This document shows positions 47,393 to 57,262 of a stretch of 64,000 bases of DNA, in pieces. The notes under the pieces are model-generated. The model was not told the origin of the DNA, made no database searches, and worked only from the letters and a program-made list of their open reading frames with translations. Position numbers and translations under genes: made by a program. Source of the DNA: Unio delphinus (taxonomy: Eukaryota > Mollusca > Bivalvia > Unionida > Unionidae); contig JAQISU010000246.1 in assembly GCA_029339505.1 (NCBI GenBank), forward strand, positions 1,142,001-1,206,000, in the 5' to 3' direction. Every line of letters starts with the position of its first letter. The first letter of the stretch is position 1.

Positions 47393-48805
47393 TTACATGT
47401 TTTCCACTGGTGCATCTACCACTCTCATTCTTCCACCAACACCTTCAAGTAGCATTGATTTATCACTGAGAATGACAGCAACCGCTCTATAATCAGCAAT
47501 AGCACCACGAGTCACATTAGCTCTAAAATGTATATCAACAACAGATTGTCTCATCAAATCGAGATGTTCCAGTGAGAAGTAATAGACTGTATACAGATTT
47601 TTAAAATCATATTGTGATATTTGCAAACCAGTATCCACATTTTGATCGCGTGCCATAAACGACAACAGACGATGATACACGCGAGCAATATGATTTTCTG
47701 TGTAATTAAGTTGTATATCCTCGGATGGTTCCTGTTGGCCGTTTATTCTCAGTGAGACGTCTTTCACACCTAATTGATCAAATATCATATGGCTGAAGAG
47801 TTGATTGCCAACTCGTGCGTTATCTTGTAACGCAATAAATATATGACGTGGCGCAGCAACACCTTGTTTTGATGCTAGGTTCCAAGTGAATAACCCGTTC
47901 AGATTTGATTGCTTCACATCTGTACTCACGGTTAGCCAACTCAACAACGACTTTCCTCCTTGGTCCATAAATGATAGTAATCGTTCTTCTGCGGTGATTG
48001 CTGGAGTCAACACTGGCATCCACAATGATATTTTTGTTAAATTGACTTTACCGGCATCAGCATTGGGGGTTGCATTGTCTGCTGGAATCCTCCAGATTGC
48101 GTCACTATCATCACTCTTTCGTACAAGCGATACTGTATGCTTCGCTCCATAAATAACTTTTCGGACGTTTCTACAGAATCCAAATATATGATGCAGTGGA
48201 ATCGCGCATGAAAATGATTTACGCGCTCCTTGCAACATTGAAATACGTGTTGCAGCTCCTAGATTGAAATTAACATCGTTGTTTATAATCATATCTTCGG
48301 CATCAATATTAGCGGTGCCAGCATTATTCTTTGGTCGCCTTACAACAAATTGTTTTCCTCCAGCGGTATTTGTAGCATCTTTTGCAAACATCATAGAAGG
48401 TCCTGCTGATCTTGTATAATCATCGGAATATCTCGCTAACCCGATTATTGTTGTAGCCACATCAACATCGCGATCTATCGCCTCAATTTCTTTTCCATCA
48501 ATGAGGTATTTTGCACTCTCAAATAACGCCATGATACCATTATTGACAAAACCGACTTGAGTACCAGCTGGATACGGTGCTGGTACAGCAGGAGTATCAG
48601 CAGCTGTTACAATTTCTCCTTCGATTTCGATAAACGCTTCACAGGGCAAAAAGTATTTACTGGTATCATGGACTTGAAGATCGATTCTTGCTCGACTATT
48701 TGGGTCTATTGCATGATAGGCGTAATATTGATAATCGCGTACAGAATCATCCTTGCCAACTGGGGCGTCTATATCAAACGCTGGATCATGTGACTTTTTG
48801 AACAT
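47393..48805 (-). CDS. Polinton major capsid protein (double jelly-roll)
   Basis: 470 residues. Size, gene position next to protease and ATPase-type genes, and several blocks match the Polinton MCP: an N-terminal strand-rich region (YQYYAYHAIDP, IDLQVHDTSKYFLPCEAFIE), a central IPLHHIFGFCRNV and KVIYGAKHTVSLVR, and a second-domain region with FSHMIFDQLGVKDVSLRING. The last blocks fit the second jelly roll (VDIHFRANVTRGAIADYRAV). The MCP builds the icosahedral shell in the double jelly-roll lineage. The frame is intact. It is preceded by a small virion-protein gene 40 bp upstream. Confidence 0.88.
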   Translation of the reverse strand: MFKKSHDPAFDIDAPVGKDDSVRDYQYYAYHAIDPNSRARIDLQVHDTSKYFLPCEAFIEIEGEIVTAADTPAVPAPYPAGTQVGFVNNGIMALFESAKYLIDGKEIEAIDRDVDVATTIIGLARYSDDYTRSAGPSMMFAKDATNTAGGKQFVVRRPKNNAGTANIDAEDMIINNDVNFNLGAATRISMLQGARKSFSCAIPLHHIFGFCRNVRKVIYGAKHTVSLVRKSDDSDAIWRIPADNATPNADAGKVNLTKISLWMPVLTPAITAEERLLSFMDQGGKSLLSWLTVSTDVKQSNLNGLFTWNLASKQGVAAPRHIFIALQDNARVGNQLFSHMIFDQLGVKDVSLRINGQQEPSEDIQLNYTENHIARVYHRLLSFMARDQNVDTGLQISQYDFKNLYTVYYFSLEHLDLMRQSVVDIHFRANVTRGAIADYRAVAVILSDKSMLLEGVGGRMRVVDAPVENM

Positions 48806-48845
48806 TTTATTCTATTTATCAGAGTCTAAATCGCGATTTTCCATT

Positions 48846-49295
48846 TCATCGACGTAGTTTTTTAAAGCCACTTCCTGCTATCATATTTGCAATATTGCTT
48901 TGGTCGGGGGTTAAAACCATCGACGCTAATTTTTCATCTACTGCGTTATTTATAATTCTACTAACACTTGCAGGCATTTCCGCTGTAGACGGTAACGGTT
49001 TTGAAAATCCTTTGGATTTCATCCGTGATTTCACTAATGATGTTAATTTATTCTTCGCAGTTGAAAACGCTTTTCCAGCAAGATCTCCAACAGCACCAAT
49101 ACCCTTATCACGAATAACATCAATTGCTTTCATTCCTAATTGTTTAGCCAACGGCATCACTTTTGGAGCCATTCTCGCAAATAACCCTAAAATAGTATTA
49201 CCTAAACCATCTCCGTAGTATGCTCTATAAACCGGAAACCGTGAATTAACTACGTAGACGGGGGTTGGTTTATCATGATTGTAGTGTATGATCAT
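48846..49295 (-). CDS. Polinton small basic virion protein
   Basis: 149 residues. A short N-terminus ends in YYGDGLGN, with a probable amphipathic helix at about 32-65 (LGLFARMAPKVMPLAKQLG). A Lys-rich middle and a C-terminal SGFKKLRR follow. Amphipathic helix plus basic tail fits an internal capsid or membrane-disrupting protein, but the function is inferred. It has the same 30-nt leader before its ATG as the 289-residue gene upstream, so both are probably co-regulated late genes. Confidence 0.6.
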   Translation of the reverse strand: MIIHYNHDKPTPVYVVNSRFPVYRAYYGDGLGNTILGLFARMAPKVMPLAKQLGMKAIDVIRDKGIGAVGDLAGKAFSTAKNKLTSLVKSRMKSKGFSKPLPSTAEMPASVSRIINNAVDEKLASMVLTPDQSNIANMIAGSGFKKLRR

Positions 49296-49354
49296 TATTT
49301 GAAATCAGAAACAATTTTTCAATTGTTATTTATCTAATCAACTGACTTTTCAAT
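49296..49354 (-). promoter_or_regulatory. Late-type leader upstream of the 149-residue gene
   Basis: On the minus strand, caattgaaaaattgtttctg followed by atttcaaata directly precedes the ATG. The same 30 bases precede the ATG at 50224, apart from flanking differences. Confidence 0.6.
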
Positions 49355-50224
49355 TCAGTCACTATGATACCCACTTTCCACTAACTCGCCAATGAAATCT
49401 CGATATGTGCTGATATCCATGATACCACCCTGAAATAATCGTCTACAGATATCAGCTGCTTCATTAATTATTTCCGGTGAGTTATTTCCGGCTCGGAACC
49501 CTCCTACAAGAACCTCTAATCGTGATATATCACTGAGAACACTACCAGGACATGAAACGCTAGCGTTTCCAACTAGACCACTCCCCAGAAATTTCTTCTC
49601 ATCGTATGGCTGTCTTATTTGGAGTTGAAATTTTCTCTTGAAGTCTCTGTATTCCTTCATCCTTCTATCTAAACCCCCAGTATTTATTTCATACACTATA
49701 TCAGCCCATTCATTATGTGACATTCTATAATCCGAATAATTGTCCGTGAAAAACTTCTCTTGTGAATCATAGCTGTTAGCAGCGAATTCACCTAAATTGT
49801 CTATATCCTCGTTGAGAATTTGTTGTTTAGCGCTCTTGGTAAATATAATTGATTTAGGTAGTCCACTAACTAGTTCTTCCTGAAATCCTTTAAATTTTCG
49901 TTTCGAAGCGGTTGATATATCCTGAGGAAGTGATTGCAAGGATTTTTTTGTTTGTTTAGTTCTTTTTGCTATTTTTTCTAACACAGGAATAAGACCCTCT
50001 TCTTTTCTTTTACCGTCAGGATCATCTCCCAGTATAGCACGCTCTATCTCCTTCGTTGCTGTGGTTACTGGTTTAAACAATTCTTCAGATCCCGCAGCAA
50101 AATCAGTCTGAAGACTCTGTCGTTGTTGCAGTTTATTCCGTACAGAGTCGCGAATTGGTACAAATCTCTTAATTGCATCCAGTCGTTCACGAGCCAATCG
50201 GGTTGTTAATGCTTCATTGACCAT
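49355..50224 (-). CDS. Conserved Polinton helical protein, probable internal virion component
   Basis: 289 residues, mostly charged helix. The N-terminal 120 residues are Arg/Lys/Gln-rich, followed by a region with acidic and aromatic residues (YDSQEKFFTDNYSDYRMSHN). The C-terminal third contains LGSGLV, LSDISRLEVLVGGFRAGNNS and FQGGIMDISTYRDFI. The last pattern (leucine-rich helix, RAGN, then a short helix-turn) is one I have seen in invertebrate Polintons next to the MCP. The exact role is unknown. It is the first gene of the leftward virion block. Confidence 0.6.
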   Translation of the reverse strand: MVNEALTTRLARERLDAIKRFVPIRDSVRNKLQQRQSLQTDFAAGSEELFKPVTTATKEIERAILGDDPDGKRKEEGLIPVLEKIAKRTKQTKKSLQSLPQDISTASKRKFKGFQEELVSGLPKSIIFTKSAKQQILNEDIDNLGEFAANSYDSQEKFFTDNYSDYRMSHNEWADIVYEINTGGLDRRMKEYRDFKRKFQLQIRQPYDEKKFLGSGLVGNASVSCPGSVLSDISRLEVLVGGFRAGNNSPEIINEAADICRRLFQGGIMDISTYRDFIGELVESGYHSD

Positions 50225-50548
50225 TATTTGAAATCAGAAACAATTTTTCAATTGCAAAACACTTTTTCAATTGTGAAACAATTTTCCCGAACCCGACCTA
50301 ACATCATCGTGGAAGTGTTATTTCATCCTATCAAGTTTGTGGAAAGTGTGGAAATTGTATAAAAAATAATTAATACCACACTTTCCACACTTTTCCCTTG
50401 ATCAATCCGAACCAGCCATCAATTTTTTATTCACTGATTTTGACATTGTCAATCAAAAAATGCTAAAAAAAAGGAAAATCTCTCTGAGGGACGGTCACAA
50501 TCAAATAATGATAAATGGTTGGTCAATCAAATAATGATAAATGGTCAA
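50225..50548. promoter_or_regulatory. Regulatory gap with hairpin and direct repeats
   Basis: Holds the leader of the 289-residue gene with three caattg-centred repeats (50225-50285). A 13-bp perfect inverted repeat follows (gtggaaagtgtgg at 50339-50351, ccacactttccac at 50376-50388, 24-nt loop). Two copies of caatcaaataatgataaatg lie at about 50480-50545. No coding sequence. The hairpin could end transcripts of the upstream small genes or be a protein-binding site. Confidence 0.55.
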
Positions 50549-50950
50549 TCAAAATTGTTCATTTTCTTGAATTAACGCCCGTAGGTTTCTAACTTTAGAA
50601 TTAACCTCCTTTTTCAATTCGTATTCGTACCCCAATTCTTTTCGTATTCGTTCTACGATGGTATACAACGGAGCGAACACACTTACGTCACTGGAAAATG
50701 CGAGAGAGTCCCGAATAGAATTCTGAATTCTCTTGATGAGCGCATACTTCTTTGGTAGCATATACTTGTTAGTGCTAACTCCGTATTCTATATCCTGAAA
50801 ATCAGACATGATTTGATCAGGATTTAACCCATCTGATAGTTCAATATCCCAACTTTTCAATTTTGAAATCTCGGATAAAATGCTATTCATGTTTTCAGAA
50901 TTCATTATTATAGAATAATGATATATTTCTAAATGAAAAATATGACGCAT
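50549..50950 (-). CDS. Polinton hypothetical protein
   Basis: 133 residues from the ATG at 50950, which overlaps the stop of the HNH gene (TAATG arrangement). The next Met (50905) gives 118 residues and a more ordinary N-terminus. It is mostly helical with a basic centre (KKYALIKRIQNSIRD) and a Lys/Glu-rich C-terminus. There is no recognisable domain. The tight overlap suggests co-expression with the endonuclease gene. Confidence 0.5.
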   Translation of the reverse strand: MRHIFHLEIYHYSIIMNSENMNSILSEISKLKSWDIELSDGLNPDQIMSDFQDIEYGVSTNKYMLPKKYALIKRIQNSIRDSLAFSSDVSVFAPLYTIVERIRKELGYEYELKKEVNSKVRNLRALIQENEQF

Positions 50951-51444
50951 TAGACATAACTAAATTGAACTTTTTGTCCCGTCCTTTTTGAAATAGCCGA
51001 TCGATAAATCCCCTCTGCAACTTTTCGTACTGAGGGTGAACAAATATCGAAATGCCTACCGGCGCTGGTTATTGATTGAAATATTTTTTCTTCGTTAGTT
51101 ATCGTATTCAAAGATTTCACAGGTCTCTTCCCAACCGTTTTGCATTTTCCAGTCTTTCCTCGTTTGGTATTCTCACTTTGAGTAACAGCCTGCAGATTTG
51201 ATAAAGAATTGTTTTTCGGATTAGAATCCTTGTGATCAATGACAGAATCATCCTCGATCAATCCATAAAAACATTCAAATGCGAAACGATGATTGAGATA
51301 AGTTTTCTTCCCAACAGTAAACATCAAGTACCCTTGATTATTCACAGCACCAACTGATTTCTTCAGTCTACAGTGTCTTACAACACCATCACTGGATGCT
51401 TCATAATTTGTAATCAAGGGATGGTGTCTGAATTCTTGGTTCAT
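50950..51444 (-). CDS. HNH homing-type endonuclease (NUMOD-HNH) inside the Polinton
   Basis: 164 residues. The N-terminal part resembles a NUMOD4 module (residues 8-30, LITNYEASSDGVVRHCRLKK). The HNH core follows: NHRFAFECFYG (51-61), IDHKDSNPKNN (69-79) with the catalytic-type Asp-His, and LSNLQAVTQSENTKR (81-95). A C-terminal NUMOD1-like helix-turn-helix (about 121-150, IFQSITSAGRHFDICSPSVR) would bind DNA. This layout is typical of phage and giant-virus free-standing homing endonucleases (I-HmuI type). Such a gene can drive its own spread between related elements. The frame is intact. Confidence 0.85.
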   Translation of the reverse strand: MNQEFRHHPLITNYEASSDGVVRHCRLKKSVGAVNNQGYLMFTVGKKTYLNHRFAFECFYGLIEDDSVIDHKDSNPKNNSLSNLQAVTQSENTKRGKTGKCKTVGKRPVKSLNTITNEEKIFQSITSAGRHFDICSPSVRKVAEGIYRSAISKRTGQKVQFSYV

Positions 51445-51458
51445 TTGTATACATAATA

Positions 51459-51761
51459 CTATTGTTTGTCTAATTCATTGTTTGGTTTAATGATGAATCT
51501 TTCGATGTAGTCTTGAGGAGTTCTTATGATTTTGTCAGGGACGTTGTCAGTGTCAGGGACTTTTTCAGGGTCATAATTTCTGATTGATTGTCCATTTTTT
51601 ATTCTTTTATCATAATAACGCTTCAACTCCCTGTATCGCTTTCCACCGCAATTCAAACACAACTGAGATTTTCCCCTAAACCCCAACCCCACATCGTATG
51701 CAGGGTAACGGGCCAAGGCTTCCACGTCGAAAGCTTTGCATATGATACCCACAAAACTCAT
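51459..51761 (-). CDS. Polinton small hypothetical protein with CxxC
   Basis: 100 residues. It has a short hydrophobic N-terminus, then FRGKSQLCLNCGGKRYRELK with a single CxxC pair, and a charged C-terminus. It may be half of a zinc-binding site. It is divergent from the polymerase gene with about 100 bp between starts. No family recognised. Confidence 0.5.
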   Translation of the reverse strand: MSFVGIICKAFDVEALARYPAYDVGLGFRGKSQLCLNCGGKRYRELKRYYDKRIKNGQSIRNYDPEKVPDTDNVPDKIIRTPQDYIERFIIKPNNELDKQ

Positions 51762-51864
51762 TTCTGCATGATTTGTTACACGGGGTTACTGATCCAATCA
51801 TAAGCCACTTGCAGTGATTCATTATATATAAATTCTTCATTTAAATGCTTGTTTTAATTATAGC
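51762..51864. promoter_or_regulatory. Divergent intergenic region before the polymerase gene
   Basis: 103 bp between the minus-strand 100-residue gene and the plus-strand polymerase. It is AT-rich (tatatataaattcttcattt), with a TATA-like stretch about 40 bp before the polymerase ATG. It probably holds the early promoters. Confidence 0.4.
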
Positions 51865-51914
51865 ATGAGGGAATTAAGGAGAACGCCTTCGAAAAATGCT
51901 GAATTCAATGCTGA

Positions 51915-52380
51915 TAAGGAGTTTAAAAGATTATTGAAAATTAATCCTAAATTTAATCTCGATAAACCAAAAAAACGTCCAATAGACGGAAACATGAAAG
52001 AGTTTAAGAGATTATTGAAGATTAATCCTAAATTTAATCTCGATAAACCCCAAAAACGTAACAAGAGATTATTAAAAATTAATCTCAAACGTCCAAGAGA
52101 CGGAAACATGAAAGAGTTTAAGAGATTATTAAAAATTAATCCTAAATTTAATCTCGATAAACCAAAAAAACGTCCAATAGACGGAAACATGAAAGAGTTT
52201 AAGAGATTATTAAAAATTAATCCTAAATTTAATCTCGATAAACCAAAAAAACATAACAAAATTAATCTTAAATTTAATCTCGATAAACCAAAAAAACGTT
52301 TAATAGACGGAAACATGAAAGAGTTTAAGAGATTATTAAAAATTAATCCTAAATTTAATCTCGATAAACCCAAAAAAAAA
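51915..52380 (+). repeat. 81-bp coding tandem repeat in the polymerase N-terminus
   Basis: About six full or partial units, each encoding EFKRLLKINPKFNLDKPKK, with most units adding a PIDGNMK-like linker. Two units are shortened or fused. The high identity between units shows recent expansion. The opposite-strand frame (51858-52385) is a shadow of the repeat. Confidence 0.93.
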
Positions 52381-54817
52381 TCCAAGAGATTACCCTGGAA
52401 AGATGCTCAATTCAATCTCGATATAGTTTCTAATACACCAAAGAATACAATTCTTGATAAAGCCATGATTAGTAAAATCAGAGACTGTTTTAATGAATTC
52501 AAGCGTGATGGAGCATCTTATTGTTGGTCAACATTTCGAATTGATGGTGTTGTTGATGCTACCATGACTGATGAAAAAGCAGCAGTGATAATTTCACGTG
52601 TTGGGGAAAAAAAGTATTTTTTCCGAATAAAATTCATTATTGAAGTCGATGGCAAATGGATTATTAGGGATAAATTTGAACCAATTCTCAAGAATAAAAA
52701 AGCTGTCATTGTGAGTAGAGATTCCAAACCAGGAATTCTAACTGGAATCGACAAACCATACTACGAAAGATCTTATCCCGTAACAGCAATGGTTTATGGG
52801 ATATATCCGTTAAATGATAAACCCGATATCGCAAAACTAGCTCCTATGAAATATTCTAGTTCACTGAATTGCGTAGCAACACGGGTAATGGAACACTTCA
52901 CAAATACATCCCGAGGAAATAAACTAACTGATCTGCGACGTAGGAAAATAACCGAATGGGAACTGACAGTGAAACAGCATGGTGCAAAGATTTCTGATAT
53001 AGCTAAATTAGAAACATCATTAAGATTTCCAATAACCGTTATGACGATAACCGGAGAGGTTTTATACGAACCGAAATATAACAAAAATGGAGCGCCAATA
53101 CAGATTATTGATCATAACAAACACGCGTGGTCACCTGCGGTAACAGTATTTCCACGAGAACGAACCGTGAAATATATCCCTAAGGAGTTCGTCGGGGATG
53201 TTTTCTATGAAGAGAAATTATTCGATGCTATTCATGCGTTGTGTAAAGATGATCCTGTGTCAGTGTGGTTACTTAGAAGTGATGAAGATCCCGAAATAGG
53301 ATTTGATCAATTTGTAAGACCAAATGGCGAATTATATCGCGTTGAAGAATTAGATAACAGAATGAGAAAAATCGCTAGTGATTTTTCACCGGAGAATTCC
53401 CATGAAAAACTACTCACGGATAGTTTTACTATTCCATCAGTGGTAGCTCACTTCGCAAGAGAAAAAAACTCATGGCGTCCAACACGAAGTGATTTTCTCG
53501 AAGATGTTAAATTGAGTTGCGTCAAATTTGGTCATGGAGGACTGTGGAATACGAAATACTCACGTGATGGTATGATTTCAATTGATATAGCCGCGTGTTA
53601 TCCCGGAAGTTTTCTCAGGTATGGGGAATGTGCTGAGTACTTCAAACGATTTGGACACCCCACACATGAAATGACTCGTGTTGCGATTAATGGACCATTA
53701 CCTGATTTTGATTTAACCGGATTCGCTCGTGTGATATCATTCGAATTCGCTACAGGGTAACATCCGTGTAGTTATGTTTGGCTCGGTAGACATATATCTG
53801 AAAAGGCCTGGATGCCAATAGTGCTATTGAGATATATGATTGATTGTGGTATGCTAATATCGTTGATTGTTTCCGAGGCTATTATATGCTATCGAGCTCA
53901 GAAAGAAGTTTGGCTACCACAACCCGATTTAGATCGTATAATCAGCGAACAGCGAAAACAATTCCCTGATTTCAATGAAGAACAAATCATGAATCGGTCT
54001 AAGAAGTTATTTGAAATTAAAAAAGAGCAAGCAAAAGATTTTGGACGAAGAATAATCGGTAAATTTACCCAGGGTGGACGATACGACAACGCAAAATATT
54101 CTTCGCGGTTGATCATAGACGTCGCTGAATACGATTTTATTGTAACGGATTTAATGAAACAGGGAAAACTTGTATCCCGTAATGATGCTTTTCTATCCAA
54201 TGGTGAGAAATTAGGTACGGTTGTTACCTACTGTGATGGATATAATTCCCAGTATACACATTTAAGATCATCTATGCTAGCCTATGCTTCTATTAATCTA
54301 TTTTCGATGATAAATAGATTTCCTAATACCGCGGTTAGAGTGGCCACTGATTCGATGTATATACACAATAAATACAAATCAGCTGTAGCTAAATTCACAG
54401 ATCCGGAGGAAGCGTGGGGGCGTTGGCGATTTAAAAAGGAGATGCTACATGAGTATTGTGAATCGGCAGACGTTGCCATGGATGATAAATATCTTTCATA
54501 TAACCGTATTGAAATTCAATCAGAATTTTCTAATGCACCACCGGTATCTGATCCAGTATGTAGATACAAGACAATTTATTTAAACGGTTGTGGTGGGTCA
54601 GGAAAGACAACTCGTGCAATTGAATTATTTCGTCGGTCAACCATGATTGTGCTAACACCGACTCACAGACTCGCCAGAGAGATGATACAGCGAGGGGTAA
54701 ATGCCTGTACTTACCATAGTTTCTTTCGATGGAAGGGTGACAAATGGACTCCTGAGCGTATGGGTGATAAATTCATTCCTGAAATCATAATCTGGGATGA
54801 AATATGCACAGTGTCAT

Positions 54818-54823
54818 TAGATG
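54818..54823 (+). repeat. Target-site duplication of nested transposon, left
   Basis: tagatg, repeated at 57869-57874. Codon position 1 falls on 54823 and on 57874, so the host frame continues exactly. Confidence 0.85.
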
Positions 54824-54967
54824 CATACATGCCAACCCCTGACGAGGAAAAGTGTAATCCAAGTGGTCAAAAAGAGGAATCCAAGCAGAAAAAGAGTAAT
54901 CCACATATAACATACTACAATTACAATTAACAATGATTTATTTGCTTTTCTTGTCTTTTATCATTCA

Positions 54968-57262
54968 TTAATGGTTCAAGTGTTCATATGTAGCACTTTT
55001 AGCTTTAGAAAGCAACAGATTGTCATGTTGCATTTCAAAAAATTTTGTACCAGCTGAGGCCATGAATGTTTTGCATACCAGTAGAGCACTCATTACTGGG
55101 TTACTTAGCCTGGACCTGAATTCAGTTTTATTTTTGTTAACAACACTGAACAATCTCTCACAGTCAGCATTAGAATGGTAAAGAACCAATATTCCTTTCA
55201 TAACCTGACAAAGAAGAGGAAATTTATTTCTTCCAGTGATAGAGTCTTTTAGCTGGGAAATAAGGTGCCATTGCACATCAACTCTATCTGCATTAAGTAT
55301 ATTGTCAGGTAGAATCCCAACTTGATACTTCAGGAATTCTTCTTCCAGATGATCCAAGTTAGACAAGGGTGGCAATAGAAAGGGATATCTCTTGACAAAG
55401 AATCTAACACTTTTGAAGCTTTTTGACTGTCTCTCATTTACATAAGCAACTGAAGCATTTAAAAGCAGTTCATCTCCATATGGGAATTTATGGAGCATGT
55501 AATCACAGGCTGTAGCATAATAATCTCTAACATTATCATAGAACATCTTCACAGGAAGAGTAGAATTGTGTTCTATGAATTCTCTTGCTTCTGCACCAAT
55601 AGCTAGATCTTCATTATCTTTCTGGTTTGCATGGTCATGAAAGTCAATATCAGTTAAAAGTTTGGCTGATGCGATGATTTCTGGCTTAATAAACCTTATT
55701 AGCAAATCTGACAACTGGTTTGACAGAATCTTGTGCATAATATGAATGCATGGTTCTTCTTTCTGCAAGACATTTGCTGCATCAAACAATGGAATGGCAC
55801 TCTTCATAAACAAGCAGTACAGTTTTGTAACTGGATCATTAAGCTTTTTGTAAACCATCTCACATGCTAGTTTTGCCCTTTGAAGTATGAGAAGATCCAG
55901 TATGCTTTTTAACAGATTCATACTCTGAAGAACCTGATCCAGATGGCTGATGAAATTTTATGTCAAAAGATTTATCTTTCACAGTCATGGTCTGAGCCTG
56001 GAGGCCCTCTAGCTGGATAGATAGAGGCCTCTCAAATAAAAATTCCATGGATTTAAATTTCTTTCTTTCTGCTACACCAATCTCTTTATTGTTAGTATGT
56101 CTGTCTATACTTTCATCTCTTGTTCTCTTCTGACTTGCAATAACAGATTCTGCTTTTGTACCACTCTTCTTCACTTTTCCACCATGTTTTCTCTGTGCAG
56201 ATTCACTTTCAGTTTGAAAGAATGCTTGTAATGCATCCCAAAGCTCAAGTAAACGGCTAACACATTTGCCAAGGGATAACCATCTTGTACACACATGCTT
56301 TATAACTTTATAGTCTTCAAGATCAAACTGATCTTGTAACAACTTTAGAGCCTGTTTCCTTTTACTATTTTTCTCCAAATAATAGTAGATATCTATTAAT
56401 AAATGGCCAATATCTACTTCTAATTTATCAGCAGCCTTACCAGCAGCAAGGTGCATCAAATGACAGGGGCAACCTGTTATGAACACTGATGGAGACATTT
56501 TCAAAATATAGGATGCAACTCCTTTATGAATTCCAGTCATCACTGATGCATTATCAGCTGCAAACCCCATACAGTTCTGCCAACTTATGTCATGTTTCTT
56601 CAAAATATTGTCAAGCAAATCAAAAATGTTTTGTCCAGTGGAATCTACTGTTAATTCTGGTAAAGAAAGAAGAACACTCATGACTTTGCCTTTTTCACTG
56701 TCAAAGTATCTAACACATACTGGGTACAACTTTTTAACATCATAATCACAACTCCCGTCTGTGGCAATACTAAACGGCCCAATTTTCATTGCTTCTGCAA
56801 TTTTAAGTGAAGTATCTTCTGCTAGGCACCGAACAATGTGAGATGATTTTGTTCTTGCACAAGCATATTTTTCCGCAATTTTCGAATCAGGAAACATCCG
56901 CTTGAACAAGGGACCAACGTGGTCTGCTACTGCCAAGTGTAGTCCGTGTTCTATTAAAACCTCGGTAAATAAGAAGTTACCTTAGTATTAGAGTTCGTAA
57001 GGCGAGCTAATTCGATGTGTTTCCTTGTTTTCACGTGTTTTTCCACATCAAATTTACCACCATGACCAATGCTAAATCGTTTCCGCAGTCTGCAATGAGC
57101 ATGATGCTGTCCTAGAATGGAACGCTGTATTATGCCATTCATATATTTATCTTTGAATCTTTGGAGGACTCGTTGTTTTGCTTTTTTTCTGATCCATCTG
57201 CGAAATTTTTGGGGGAAAAAATGTGCTCTAACATACACAAAGACTAGAATCCATCTTAACAT
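54968..57262 (-). pseudogene. hAT-like transposase with BED-like zinc finger, frameshifted
   Basis: Three minus-strand frames form one broken gene. Frame 1 (57262-56954) holds a BED-like finger (FSIGHGGKFDVEKHVKTRKH), but its CxxC lacks one cysteine. Frame 2 (56936-55860) carries the catalytic-domain blocks: FSIATDGSCDYDVKKLYPV with a likely catalytic Asp, CMGFAADNASVMTGIHKGV with a second Asp, and GCPCHLMHLAAGKAA. Frame 3 (55921-54968) has a leucine-rich region and the hAT dimerisation block (SNADCERLFSVVNKNKTEF, then RSRLSNPVMSALL). Frame changes lie near 56955 and 55915. A short intron at the second point cannot be excluded. Confidence 0.85.

Noticed and set aside
51858..52385. Minus-strand 175-codon frame over the polymerase N-terminus
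   Set aside because: Mirror of the 81-bp coding repeat; the plus-strand frame continues into clear polymerase sequence.
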